A stretch of DNA of 64,000 bases, from assembly GCF_030817415.1 (NCBI RefSeq), contig NZ_JAUSZI010000002.1, positions 11,383,501 through 11,447,500 of the forward strand. The letters run 5' to 3'. Position numbers and translations under genes: made by a program. Shown here one piece after another: positions 25,888 through 34,753 of the stretch. Below the pieces are notes generated by a model. The model was given only the letters and a program-made list of their open reading frames with translations. It searched no databases and was not told the origin of the DNA. Every line of letters starts with the position of its first letter. The stretch's first letter is position 1. The stretch comes from Streptomyces umbrinus (GTDB taxonomy: Bacteria; Actinomycetota; Actinomycetes; Streptomycetales; Streptomycetaceae).

Positions 25888-26846
25888 CGCTTCCCCCGTT
25901 CGCGGGCCGCGTAGACGGCACCGACGATCACCACGGCCTGGGCCATCTGCGTCCACGACGGCGGCAGGTCGTGCTTGACGAGCGTGGTGGTCAGCAACTG
26001 GATGAGGACGGCACCGGCGACCGTGCCGCCGATCCGGACCCGGCCGCCGGACAGGGGCGTGCCGCCGACGACCACGGCGGTGATCGCCGACAGTTCCATC
26101 AGAGTGCCCAGCGAGGTCGGGTCACTGGCCGTCAGCCGGGCGGTGGCGAGGACGCCCGCCACCGCGGCCAGGGCGCCGGAGCAGGCGTACACCACGATGA
26201 GGACCCGGCGGACTGGCAGACCGGCGAGGCGGGCCGCCGGCCGGCTGTCGCCGATGGCGAGCAACTGCCGCCCGAAGGTCGTGCGACGCACCACGAAGGC
26301 CACCAACAGGGCGAGGCCGACGGCGATGAGGACGAGATACGGCACGCCCAGCACGTCGCCGGAGCCGAGCGCCGTCATGCCCGGATCGCGTACGTCCTTG
26401 AGCTGGGGGAGCAGAACCAGGGCCAGGCCGCGACAGGCGACCATGAGGGCGAGCGTGGCGACGATCGGCTGAACTCCCAGGTGGGCGACCAGCGTTCCGT
26501 TCGCGAGCCCGATCAGAGTGCCGCCCGCCACCGCCACGAGCACGGCGGCCCACGGCCCGTAGCCGAGATAGAGGGACAGCAGGGAAGTGGACAGGGCCAT
26601 CACGGAACCCACCGACAGGTCGACGCCCTCGGTGCCGATCGCCAGCGCCATGCCCAGCGCGACGATGAGCACGGGTGCGACCTGGACGGCCTGGGTGCGG
26701 AAGTTCTCCGCGGAGACGAAGTGATCGGTGAAGGCGAAGTTGAAGAGCAGGAGTGCGGCGACGCCCGCGTAGACGCCGTACTCCTGGAGCAGGCGCAGCA
26801 GCCGGTCGCGGCCCACCCGGCCCTGCGCGAGCGCGAGTTCAGTCAT
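25884..26846 (-). CDS. Ribose-type sugar ABC transporter permease (first permease)
   Basis: 320 aa, ATG behind GGGAG, overlapping the ATPase gene by 8 bp. RbsC family: IVALGMALAIGTEGVDLSVG, VAHLGVQPIVATLALMVACR, AIGDSRPAARLAGLPVRRV (cytoplasmic loop docking the ATPase) and ITAVVVGGTPLSGGRVRI. Two different permeases imply a heterodimeric membrane channel, as in rhamnose and autoinducer-2 type CUT2 importers. Confidence 0.92.
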   Translation of the reverse strand: MTELALAQGRVGRDRLLRLLQEYGVYAGVAALLLFNFAFTDHFVSAENFRTQAVQVAPVLIVALGMALAIGTEGVDLSVGSVMALSTSLLSLYLGYGPWAAVLVAVAGGTLIGLANGTLVAHLGVQPIVATLALMVACRGLALVLLPQLKDVRDPGMTALGSGDVLGVPYLVLIAVGLALLVAFVVRRTTFGRQLLAIGDSRPAARLAGLPVRRVLIVVYACSGALAAVAGVLATARLTASDPTSLGTLMELSAITAVVVGGTPLSGGRVRIGGTVAGAVLIQLLTTTLVKHDLPPSWTQMAQAVVIVGAVYAARERGKR

Positions 26847-28356
26847 GGTGGCTCCCGGCGGGTTCGGCCGCGATGGCCCGCATCAACGCGTCCTCGGTGA
26901 CGGCGTCGCCGGTCAACTCGTCCACCACCGCTCCGTCCTTGAGTACGAGGATCCGGTCGCTGCCCTCGATCAGCTCCTCGGTGTCGGAGGAGATCAGCAG
27001 CACGGCGAGTCCGTCGTCGGCGAGTTCGTCGATGAGTGCCTGTACCTCCGCCTTGGCGCCGACGTCGATCCCGCGGGTCGGCTCGTCCAGCAGCAGTACC
27101 TTCGGGTGCAGGGCGAGCCAGCGGGCCAGCAGCACCTTCTGCTGGTTGCCGCCGGAGAGTTCGCCCACCTTCTGGTGCGGGCCGGATGACTTGATGCGCA
27201 GCCGCTTCACGAAGGTGTCGACGATCCGGTCGATACGGGCGTCGTCCACCAGGCCGAACCGTGAGAGCGAGGGCAGGGCGGCGAGCGCGATGTTCTCCCG
27301 TACCGAAAGACCGGGGACGATCCCCTCGGCCTTGCGGTCCTCCGGCAGCAGGCTGATGCCGGCGCGGATCGCGGCCGGTGTCGAACCGGTGCGCACGGCG
27401 GCGCCGCCGACCGAGACCCGGCCCGAGTCCGTGGGCAGTGCCCCGGCGACGGCCCTGGCCGTCTCGCTGCGGCCCGAGCCGAGCAGCCCGCCCAGGCCCA
27501 CCACCTCGCCCGGACGGATGGACAGCGACACGTTCCGCAACTGGTGACGGACCGTCAACCCCTCGGCGCGCAGCATGGGTTCGGCCGACGCGTGGTGGGA
27601 TCCGGTGAACTTGGTCAGGCCCTCGCTGCGGACCTCACCGATCTCCCGGTCCAGCATGAGCGAGACCAGACGCAGCCGGTCGAGGTCGGCGAGGCGGCCG
27701 GTGTGCACCACGCGGCCGTCACGCAGTACGGTGACCGAGTCGCAGATCTCGTACAGCTCGTCCATGCGGTGGCTGACGTAGACCACGGCGATACCGCGCT
27801 CGCGCAGCATGCGGATCACGTCGAACAGGGTGCGCACCTCACGCGGTTCGAGCGAGGAGGTGGGCTCGTCCATGATCACCACACGTGCGTCGATGGCGAC
27901 GGCACGGGCGAGCGCCACCATCTGCTGGGCGCCGACGCCGAGTTCGCGCAGCGGGCGGCGCACGTCGACGCGGATGCCCAGGCCGCGCAGCGCCTCGTCC
28001 GCCTCCCGGTGCATGCGCCGGAAGTCGATCAGGCCGAGCCGGCCGCGGGGCTCGCGGCCGAGGAGGAGGTTGCGGGCCACGCTCATCAGCGGAACGAGGT
28101 TGACCTCCTGGTAGATGGTCGAGATGCCCGCCTGCTGGGCCTGCAGGGGTGTGGTGAAGCGGACCGGCGTGCCGTCGTGGACGATCTCGCCCGCGTCCGG
28201 CCGGTAGACGCCGGTGAGTACCTTGATCAGGGTCGACTTGCCCGCGCCGTTCTCGCCGACGAGGGCGTGGACCTCCCCGGCGTGGGCGGTGAAGTCCACG
28301 TCGGACAGCGCCTTCACGCCGGGGAAGACCTTGGACACGCCGGTGACAGCGAGCAT
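26839..28356 (-). CDS. Sugar ABC transporter ATP-binding protein with two ABC domains
   Basis: 505 aa, an RbsA/CUT2 double ATPase. First ABC domain: Walker A GENGAGKSTLIKVLTG, GVGAQQMVALARAVA, Walker B VVIMDEPTSSL. Second domain: degenerate Walker A GLLGSGRSETARAVAG, signature LSGGNQQKVLLARWL, Walker B VLLLDEPTRGIDVGAK. As in RbsA, the second nucleotide site lacks the canonical GK[ST]. It energises the two permeases and starts 1 bp after the binding-protein stop. Confidence 0.95.
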   Translation of the reverse strand: MLAVTGVSKVFPGVKALSDVDFTAHAGEVHALVGENGAGKSTLIKVLTGVYRPDAGEIVHDGTPVRFTTPLQAQQAGISTIYQEVNLVPLMSVARNLLLGREPRGRLGLIDFRRMHREADEALRGLGIRVDVRRPLRELGVGAQQMVALARAVAIDARVVIMDEPTSSLEPREVRTLFDVIRMLRERGIAVVYVSHRMDELYEICDSVTVLRDGRVVHTGRLADLDRLRLVSLMLDREIGEVRSEGLTKFTGSHHASAEPMLRAEGLTVRHQLRNVSLSIRPGEVVGLGGLLGSGRSETARAVAGALPTDSGRVSVGGAAVRTGSTPAAIRAGISLLPEDRKAEGIVPGLSVRENIALAALPSLSRFGLVDDARIDRIVDTFVKRLRIKSSGPHQKVGELSGGNQQKVLLARWLALHPKVLLLDEPTRGIDVGAKAEVQALIDELADDGLAVLLISSDTEELIEGSDRILVLKDGAVVDELTGDAVTEDALMRAIAAEPAGSHHD

Positions 28357-28357
28357 C

Positions 28358-29455
28358 TCAGTACGCCTTGGTGAGGTCCGACTTGGCGTTGGACTCGGTG
28401 TAGGCGCTGTCCTTGATAACGATGTCCTGAGCCACTTCGGAGCCCTTGGTGAAGGTGTCGAGGGTCTGGAAGGCGAGCGGCCCGAAGCGCGGATTGGACT
28501 CGATGACGCCGTGGATCCAGCCGTCCACGATGGCCTGCACGGCGTTGCGCGTGCCGTCGATGGTCACGATCTTCACGGCGCCCGGCTTCTTGCCGGCGCC
28601 CTTGAGGGCGTTGACGGCGCCGAGGCCCATCTCGTCGTTCTCGGCGTAGATGCCCTTGATCCCGGGCTTGGACTGGATGAGGTTCTCGGTGACCGACTGG
28701 CCCTTCTCGCGGGCGAATTCGCCGGTCTGCTGGAACACCACCTTCAGGCCGGGGGCCTTGTCCTTGATCCGGTCGACGAAGCCCTTGGTGCGTTCCGTCG
28801 TGACGTTGTTGCCCGCCGAACCGAGCAGGATGGCGATGTCGCCCTTGCCTCCGGTCGCCTCGATCATCTCGTCGGCGGCCCGCTTGCCCTGCTCCACGAA
28901 GTCGGAGCCGATGAAGCTCACATAGTCCTTGCAGGCGGTGGCGTTGATCTTGCGGTCCACCGTGACGATCGGGATGTGCTTGGCCGCCGCCGTGCGCAGC
29001 ACGGGTTCCCAGCCGTCAGAGTTGAGCGGCGCGATGACGAGCACGTCGGCGCCCTTGGCGATGAGGTCCTGGACGTCGCTGATCTGCTTGGAGAACTGCG
29101 ACTGGGCGTTGGCGGTGAGGAGATTGACGCCCCGCTTCTTCGCCTCCGCCCTGATGGAGGCGGTCTCCGCGATGCGGAAGGGGTTGGCGGCCTTCTCGGA
29201 CTGGGAGAAACCGACGGTGGCGCTCTTGAGGTCGAGCTTCTCGCCCCCGTACGCGTCGATGGTGCAGGTGGGCCCGGATCCGGTGCTGGGCGAGGCGACC
29301 TGCTGGCCGGCGTCACCCTGCTGGGGTGCGGACTTGTCGCTGTCGGAGGAGTCCTCGGACTTGGTGCATCCGGTGGTGAGAACGAGGCTTGTGAGGAGGC
29401 CGGTGGCGAGGAGGGTTCGAGCGGAGGTACGACGAAGAAGAGCGGTGGGCTTCAT
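28358..29455 (-). CDS. Sugar-binding lipoprotein of the ABC importer
   Basis: 365 aa from the ATG at 29455, with GGGGA five bases upstream; an in-frame TTG at 29467 adds four residues. Lipoprotein signal with lipobox LTTGC, then a Ser/Asp-rich linker. Periplasmic-binding-protein type 1 fold: ATVGFSQSEKAANPFRIAET, KQISDVQDLIAKGADVLVIA, GDIAILLGSAGNNVTTERTK, GIYAENDEMGLGAVNALKG and WIHGVIESNPRFGPLAFQTL. First gene of the importer operon. The ligand is not determined; rhamnose or a galactoside product is suggested by neighbours. Confidence 0.93.
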   Translation of the reverse strand: MKPTALLRRTSARTLLATGLLTSLVLTTGCTKSEDSSDSDKSAPQQGDAGQQVASPSTGSGPTCTIDAYGGEKLDLKSATVGFSQSEKAANPFRIAETASIRAEAKKRGVNLLTANAQSQFSKQISDVQDLIAKGADVLVIAPLNSDGWEPVLRTAAAKHIPIVTVDRKINATACKDYVSFIGSDFVEQGKRAADEMIEATGGKGDIAILLGSAGNNVTTERTKGFVDRIKDKAPGLKVVFQQTGEFAREKGQSVTENLIQSKPGIKGIYAENDEMGLGAVNALKGAGKKPGAVKIVTIDGTRNAVQAIVDGWIHGVIESNPRFGPLAFQTLDTFTKGSEVAQDIVIKDSAYTESNAKSDLTKAY

Positions 29456-29488
29456 GGGAGTCCCCAAACGGCGCGGCCCCGGCGCTGA

Positions 29489-29496
29489 GAGCGCTC
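29489..29496. promoter_or_regulatory. GAGCGCTC palindrome upstream of the importer
   Basis: GAGCGCTC, extended as GAGAGCGCTCCC, 34 bp before the binding-protein start. It resembles the GGGAGCGCTCCC core bound by the LacI-family cellobiose repressor CebR of streptomycetes, with one mismatched position per extended half-site, so it may be a LacI-type operator. Confidence 0.45.
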
Positions 29497-29552
29497 CCGG
29501 GGAGTTTCGGCACTTGCGGTCAACATGGCGTGCACGTCGTTCAGGGGAGTTT

Positions 29553-29579
29553 TTTACATCGTTGGAAGGAGGCTGTAAA
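29553..29579 (-). promoter_or_regulatory. Importer promoter region with CTTCCAACG motif
   Basis: On the minus strand TTTACA, 15 bp and TGTAAA form both an inverted repeat and a possible -35/-10 pair. Within it cttccaacgatgta (minus strand, 29568-29555) matches 13 of 14 bases of the element upstream of the GH2 gene (30732-30745). Confidence 0.45.
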
Positions 29580-29620
29580 CCCTTCCGTCCGAAATCTCGG
29601 CCAATTGGTCCGGACCGTGG

Positions 29621-30634
29621 TCAGCGTCGCCCGAGGGTGCTCTCGCGCTCCACCAGCCGGTATTCCGCGGTCAGTTCACGTCCTCCGGGATCCTGACGGC
29701 CCGACAGACTGCGCAGCAGTGAGCCCATCGCGAGGCGGGCGATGGCCTGCTTGTCCGGCGCGATCGTGGTGAGCGAGACGGCTCCGAAACGGCTCTCGGC
29801 GATGTCGTCGAAACCCACCACGGCGACGTCCCACGGCACCCTGAGCCCGCGCTCGTGCAGCACTCGCATGGCGCCGATCGCGATGAGGTCGTTGTAGGCG
29901 AAGACGGCGTCGGGCCGAATACCCGAGTCCAGCAACCGGGCCATGGCCCGGGCCCCGTCGTCCCGGTCCCAGCCGTCGACGGGCACGACCATGTCGTCCG
30001 TGGTCGGCAGGCCCGCCGCCGTCAACTCCGCCCGCCAGCCGTCGAGTCGCAGATGGGCCGGGCGGTTCGCTGAGTCGGTGCGCGCGCCGAGATAGGCGAT
30101 CCGGGTCCGGCCGCGGCCGATCAGATGACGCACCGCCTCTCGCGAGGCAGCCACGTTGTCGATCGCGATGTGGTCGAAGGGCAGGTCGTACTCGCGCTCG
30201 CCGAGCAGCACCAGCGGGACGTCGTCGGCCCGGCCGTGCAGGTCCTCGGCCTCCAGTTCCAGCGGGCTCAGGATCAGCCCGTCGATCACCCGGGCCCGGA
30301 AACCCTGGCTGACCAGCAGCTCCTGCTCACGGTCGCCGCGCGTGTGGTCGAGCAGAACCGTGAACTCGTGCTGGGCCGCCGCGTCGATCACCGCGCCGGC
30401 GAGCTCGGCGAAGTAGGGATTTCCGAGCTCGGGAACGGCGAGCGCGATGATCCCCGTACGGCCCTTGCGCAGATGGCGCGCGGTGAGGTTCGGCCGGTAG
30501 CCGAGCTCGTCGATCGCCTCCTGCACCTTGGCGCGCATCGCCGGTGTGACGTGCGGATAGTTGTTCACGACGTTGGAAACGGTCTTGATCGAGACGCCGG
30601 CCCGCTCGGCCACGTCCTTCAGGCTGACCCGCAA
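29621..30634 (-). CDS. LacI-family transcriptional repressor of the sugar locus
   Basis: 337 aa from the TTG at 30634, chosen because GAGGAG lies just upstream and RVSLKDVAERAGVSIKTVSN begins there; the frame runs to 30769. LacI HTH with hinge helix (NLTARHLRKGRTGIIAL) and sugar-binding core (LAGAVIDAAAQHEFTVLLDH, GLILSPLELEAED, GRTRIAYLGAR, DAVFAYNDLIAIGAMRVL, VAVVGFDDIAESRF). Between the importer operon and the divergent GH2 gene, so it probably represses both; candidate sites lie at 29489, 29553 and 30732. Confidence 0.93.
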   Translation of the reverse strand: MRVSLKDVAERAGVSIKTVSNVVNNYPHVTPAMRAKVQEAIDELGYRPNLTARHLRKGRTGIIALAVPELGNPYFAELAGAVIDAAAQHEFTVLLDHTRGDREQELLVSQGFRARVIDGLILSPLELEAEDLHGRADDVPLVLLGEREYDLPFDHIAIDNVAASREAVRHLIGRGRTRIAYLGARTDSANRPAHLRLDGWRAELTAAGLPTTDDMVVPVDGWDRDDGARAMARLLDSGIRPDAVFAYNDLIAIGAMRVLHERGLRVPWDVAVVGFDDIAESRFGAVSLTTIAPDKQAIARLAMGSLLRSLSGRQDPGGRELTAEYRLVERESTLGRR

Positions 30635-30731
30635 GGAATCTCCTCGGCATCGACAGGAGCTCCGCGACCGGAGCTTTGTCATGGACCTGGACAGCGGCCG
30701 AGAGCCCGTGCTCTCATGCCAACTGCCTCTG

Positions 30732-30745
30732 CTTCCAACGTTGTA
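30732..30745 (+). promoter_or_regulatory. LacI-type operator candidate before GH2 gene
   Basis: cttccaacgttgta holds the palindrome CAACGTTG (30736-30743) with the central CG usual for LacI-family operators. It is about 50 bp before the GH2 start in the 158-bp divergent region, and a near-identical copy lies upstream of the importer operon. Confidence 0.5.
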
Positions 30746-30792
30746 CAGACTGAAGCACCGAGCCGCCACCCTTCCTCAACCAAGGAGGATTC

Positions 30793-33393
30793 GTGCGCAT
30801 CAGACCGTTCACACACAGCCTCGCCCTGCTCGTCGCAGCAGTGCTGGGTGCCGCGGGACTGGCCGCAGCACCTGCCGCGACGGCCGCGGAGGATCCCGAG
30901 ATCCACGGCCTCAAGGGTGAGTACTACACCCAGTCCGCCCCCGGCGCCTTCGACTTCCACGAACTCAAAGCCACCGGATTCGACCCGCAACTCGACTTCG
31001 ACAACCTGGAACCTCGTCTGCGTTCGGCGACCGGACGGTCGGACGACGTCTCCGTCCGCTGGACCGGCCGGATCGTGCCGGAGAAAACCGGCCCCACCAC
31101 CTTCTCGATCATCGGCGACAACGGCTTCCGCCTCTGGGTGGACGGGAAACCCGTCATCGACCACTGGGTCGACGACTGGGACCGCGAACAGACCGGCCAA
31201 CCGGTGGAGTTGACCGCCGGCAAGGCCTACGACATCAAGATCGAGTACTTCGAGCACTACGGAGGATCCAACCTCCACGTGCGCTGGACGCCGCCCGGCG
31301 GCACCAAGACCGCCATCCCGCAGTCGGCCTTCCTGCTGCCCGAGGGCTACGACTACAACGGGGCCATCGCCGCCACGGTCCTCAAGGACGGCCGCACCCT
31401 GCGGCTCGACTTCGTTCAGGCACTCGCGGCAGCCCCGGCCGGTCTCACCGAGCACCTGGACGCGGTGATCGGCGGAGCCACCTGGCCGCTCGGCCGGACG
31501 CGACTGGATCCGGCCAACCCGAGATCGCTGCTGGTCGCGCTCAAGGAACCCGTGGTCGGCAACAAGACCGGCACCGCGCGCGGCGCCGCCGATGTGCGCT
31601 ACGACGGATCGGGGGGCCTCTCCGGCAAGGACGGCAACGTTGTCAAGGCCTTCTGGAGCAGCGGCTCCAACAAATCCACCTACCAGCTGAGCACCCCGTG
31701 GGGCGAGAAGGTCACTCCGGCCAACGCCCACCGCGAGTACCCGAGGCCGCAGCTCACCCGCAGCGACTGGAAGAACCTCAACGGCAGTTGGCAGTTCGCC
31801 GCGGCGAAGGCGGGCGAACAGCCCCCGGTGGGCCGGAAACTCGCCGAGAAGATCCTCGTCCCGTACCCCGTCGAGTCCCAGCTGTCGGGCATCGAGCGGC
31901 ACGAGGACCGGATGTGGTACCGGCGCACCTTCACCGTCCCGTCCGACTGGAGGATCGGCTCCGCCAAGCGCCTGCAGCTCAACTTCGGCGCGGTCGACTG
32001 GCGCTCCGAGGTCTACGTCAACGGCACCAAGGTCGCCGAACACAAGGGTGGCTACGACAAGTTCAGCGCCGACGTCACCGATGCCCTCAAGCCCGGCCGC
32101 ACCCAGGAGCTGATCGTCGGCGTCTACGACCCGACCGACGCCGCGAGCGGCGAGAACCCGCCCATCGGCAAGCAGCGCCTCGACCCCAGCGGCATCTGGT
32201 ACACCCCGTCCTCCGGTATCTGGCAGACCGTGTGGATGGAGCCCGTCGCCACCGACCACGTCGACTCGCTGAAGCTCACCCCGGACGCCGGTGCGGGCAC
32301 CCTCACCGTCGAGCCTCAGGGCGTACGCCCCGGACTCGCCGTCACCGCGACCGCGTACGACGGCAAGCGGAAGGTCGCCACCGTCACCGGACGCACCGGG
32401 AGCCCGCTCACCCTGAAGATCAAGAATCCCCGGCTGTGGTCGCCCGACGACCCCTTCCTGTACGACCTGAAGGTCAGCGTCGGCTCCGACCGCGTCAACA
32501 GCTACTTCGGCCTGCGGTCCATCACCGTGGAGAACGTGAACGGAACTCCCCGAACCGTCCTCAACGGCAAACCGGTCTTCATGATGGCCACCCTCGACCA
32601 GGGGTTCTGGCCGGACGGCCTGCACACCGCTCCCAGCGACAAGGCCCTGGCCTATGACCTGAAGATGCACAAGGCGATGGGCTTCAACTCGGTCCGCAAG
32701 CACATCAAGGTCGAACCCGACCGCTGGTTCTACTGGGCCGACCGGCTCGGCCTGCTGGTGTGGCAGGACATGCCGGCCATGACGGCAGGCGTGAACCCGT
32801 CCACCGCGGCCCGCGCCGAGTACGAACTAGAGATGAAGCAGATGATCGACGAGCACATCAGCAGCCCGTCCATCGTCATGTGGGTCACCTTCAACGAAGG
32901 GTGGGGCCAGTACGACGTGGGCCGTATCGCCACACAGGCCAAGGCCTGGGACCCGACCCGCCTGGTCAACAACCAGTCGGGCCTCAACCTCGGCGCCGAC
33001 GGCGGCACCGGCGACATCATGGACGAGCACGGCTACCCGAGCCCCGCGCTGCCACCACGCCCGGACGGCAAACGGGCCACGGTCATGGGCGAGTACGGCG
33101 GCCTCGGCCTCGCCGTACCCGGACACGCCTGGTCGGTGCAGCAGTCCTACGTCGACGTCGACCCGGCCACGTACACCGACGACTACCTCACCAAGCTCGC
33201 CGAGGTGCACGCCCTGGCCTGCAAGGGCGGCAACGGCGCGGTCTACACCCAGATCGCGGACGTCGAGGGTGAGCTCAACGGGCTGATCACATACGACCGC
33301 AAGGTCGTCAAGCCCGATGTGCCACGGGTCAAGGCGGCCCACGAGGCACTGATCAACGACGTGTCGCGGCCGACTCCCGCCGGCTGCGCCTGA
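30793..33393 (+). CDS. Exported PA14-containing glycoside hydrolase, GH2
   Basis: 866 aa, GTG behind AAGGAGG. Sec signal peptide (residues 1-35, ending in ATAA). A PA14 domain follows (about 38-185; LKGEYYTQSAPGAFDFHELK, DNGFRLWVDGKPVIDHWVDD), then GH2 N-domain (REYPRPQLTRSDWKNLNGSW, WYRRTFTVPSDW), Ig-like domain and TIM barrel. Catalytic acid/base Glu in WVTFNEGWGQ, nucleophile Glu in VMGEYGGLG. Specificity (beta-galactosidase, glucuronidase or similar) cannot be fixed. PA14 likely binds carbohydrate. Likely repressed by the divergent LacI protein. Confidence 0.93.
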   Translation: MRIRPFTHSLALLVAAVLGAAGLAAAPAATAAEDPEIHGLKGEYYTQSAPGAFDFHELKATGFDPQLDFDNLEPRLRSATGRSDDVSVRWTGRIVPEKTGPTTFSIIGDNGFRLWVDGKPVIDHWVDDWDREQTGQPVELTAGKAYDIKIEYFEHYGGSNLHVRWTPPGGTKTAIPQSAFLLPEGYDYNGAIAATVLKDGRTLRLDFVQALAAAPAGLTEHLDAVIGGATWPLGRTRLDPANPRSLLVALKEPVVGNKTGTARGAADVRYDGSGGLSGKDGNVVKAFWSSGSNKSTYQLSTPWGEKVTPANAHREYPRPQLTRSDWKNLNGSWQFAAAKAGEQPPVGRKLAEKILVPYPVESQLSGIERHEDRMWYRRTFTVPSDWRIGSAKRLQLNFGAVDWRSEVYVNGTKVAEHKGGYDKFSADVTDALKPGRTQELIVGVYDPTDAASGENPPIGKQRLDPSGIWYTPSSGIWQTVWMEPVATDHVDSLKLTPDAGAGTLTVEPQGVRPGLAVTATAYDGKRKVATVTGRTGSPLTLKIKNPRLWSPDDPFLYDLKVSVGSDRVNSYFGLRSITVENVNGTPRTVLNGKPVFMMATLDQGFWPDGLHTAPSDKALAYDLKMHKAMGFNSVRKHIKVEPDRWFYWADRLGLLVWQDMPAMTAGVNPSTAARAEYELEMKQMIDEHISSPSIVMWVTFNEGWGQYDVGRIATQAKAWDPTRLVNNQSGLNLGADGGTGDIMDEHGYPSPALPPRPDGKRATVMGEYGGLGLAVPGHAWSVQQSYVDVDPATYTDDYLTKLAEVHALACKGGNGAVYTQIADVEGELNGLITYDRKVVKPDVPRVKAAHEALINDVSRPTPAGCA

Positions 33394-33399
33394 CCCGGA

Positions 33400-33436
33400 C
33401 CGCCCGGCGAACGGCTCACCCCCGCTCGCCGGGCGG
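33400..33436. terminator. Terminator after the GH2 gene
   Basis: ccgcccggcga (33400-33410) pairs with tcgccgggcgg (33426-33436), an 11-bp perfect stem with a 15-nt loop starting 6 bp after the GH2 stop. Confidence 0.75.
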
Positions 33437-33550
33437 CTCCGGCCCCACACCGCGGACCTGACGCGGTATCGGGCCTCGTCGGAGAGGGGGATAGGAGGCG
33501 TACGGATCACCGGGCGCCGGAGCTGAGAAGCGCCGGCCAAGACTCACGGA

Positions 33551-34753
33551 TCACGGGAAACGGACGGTGACGACGAGGCCGCCCGACGGGCCGGGCTCGG
33601 CCGTTGCCTCGGTTCCATGGGCCTCGGCGATGGAGCGGACGATGGCGAGGCCCAGCCCGTGGCCCATGGTTCCGATGCGGTCCTGGGCGAGGCGGCGGAA
33701 CGGCTCGAAGAGGTCCGGTACCCGGTGGGCGGGCACCGGAGGCCCGGTGTTGGCCACGGTCAGCGTGCGGCCGTCGATCAGTACTCGGACCCGGCCGCCG
33801 GGGTGGTTGTACTGAATGGCGTTGCGGACGAGGTTGGTCAGCAGGTGACGCAGCAGCACCGGATCACCAAGGACGGTCAACTGCCGGTCTGCCGACACCT
33901 CTACGTCCACCTGCTCGCTCTTGGCCTGCGGGGCGAGCTCGGCCACCACCAGCCGGGCCGCGGCCGACAGGTCCACGGTCTCGGTCTCATCCAGGCCGCG
34001 ATCGCTGCGGGCGAGCAGCAGCAGCGCGTTGATCAGCCGCTCGGCCTCACGGTTGGCGGTGAGCAGGTCCTCGCGTACGTCGGCGAGACCCTCGGGGAGG
34101 GGATCGGCGAGGCCGACCTCCAGGCTGGTGCGCTGGACCGCGAGGGGAGTCCTGAGTTCGTGGGAGGCGTTGGCGACGAAGCGCCGCTGGCTCTCGAACG
34201 ACTTCTCCAGCCGGTCGAGCATGGTGTCGAACGTGTCGGCCAGGCGGTGGAGTTCGTCGTCGGGACCGGTGAGCGCCAGCCGCTGATGCAGGTTCTGCTC
34301 ACTGATCCGACGGGTGGCCTCCGTCATCGCGGCGACCGGCCCGAGCGCCCGCCCGGCCAGCCACCGGCCGAGCAGTCCGGCCAGCACTGCCATGACGAGC
34401 AGCCCGACGGCCGACCAGAGGACCATCTGCCGCAGGGCGGTGTCCTGCACGGCCTGTACGGTCTGGTCCATCTGCCGGATCATGGCGAAGTCGTCGCGAG
34501 GCCTGACCAGCGGCGGAACGGTCCCCTGGGGATCCGTGGGTTGCGCGCCCACTGTGGCGAACCCGCCACCGCTCGGCACTTCGCCCTTCCAGATCTCGAT
34601 TCCCTTGACCTGCTGGGCCGTTCCATAGCGCGCGAGCACCACGACGAAGGCCAGCAGCGCCGCGCCCGCGAGCAGGAAGAGCACGGAGAAGGCCGCGGTC
34701 AGCCGGGCGCGGAACGGCATGCCTCGCAGCAGCGCCCGCGGGTTCAGTCGCAC
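33551..34753 (-). CDS. Sensor histidine kinase (HAMP, HisKA, HATPase)
   Basis: 400 aa from the GTG at 34753, which overlaps the response-regulator stop by 10 bp; CAGGGA lies upstream. An internal ATG at 34720 is an alternative. Two TM helices (AAFSVLFLLAGAALLAFVVV near residue 20; LVMAVLAGLLGRWLAG near 130) flank a short extracytoplasmic sensor. HAMP follows, then the phospho-acceptor box ANASHELRTPLAVQ, N-box NLVRNAIQYN and G2-box GHGLGLAIV. Translational coupling with the regulator and the divergent FtsX-type ABC genes suggest a cell-envelope or peptide-antibiotic sensing circuit. Confidence 0.94.
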   Translation of the reverse strand: MRLNPRALLRGMPFRARLTAAFSVLFLLAGAALLAFVVVLARYGTAQQVKGIEIWKGEVPSGGGFATVGAQPTDPQGTVPPLVRPRDDFAMIRQMDQTVQAVQDTALRQMVLWSAVGLLVMAVLAGLLGRWLAGRALGPVAAMTEATRRISEQNLHQRLALTGPDDELHRLADTFDTMLDRLEKSFESQRRFVANASHELRTPLAVQRTSLEVGLADPLPEGLADVREDLLTANREAERLINALLLLARSDRGLDETETVDLSAAARLVVAELAPQAKSEQVDVEVSADRQLTVLGDPVLLRHLLTNLVRNAIQYNHPGGRVRVLIDGRTLTVANTGPPVPAHRVPDLFEPFRRLAQDRIGTMGHGLGLAIVRSIAEAHGTEATAEPGPSGGLVVTVRFP

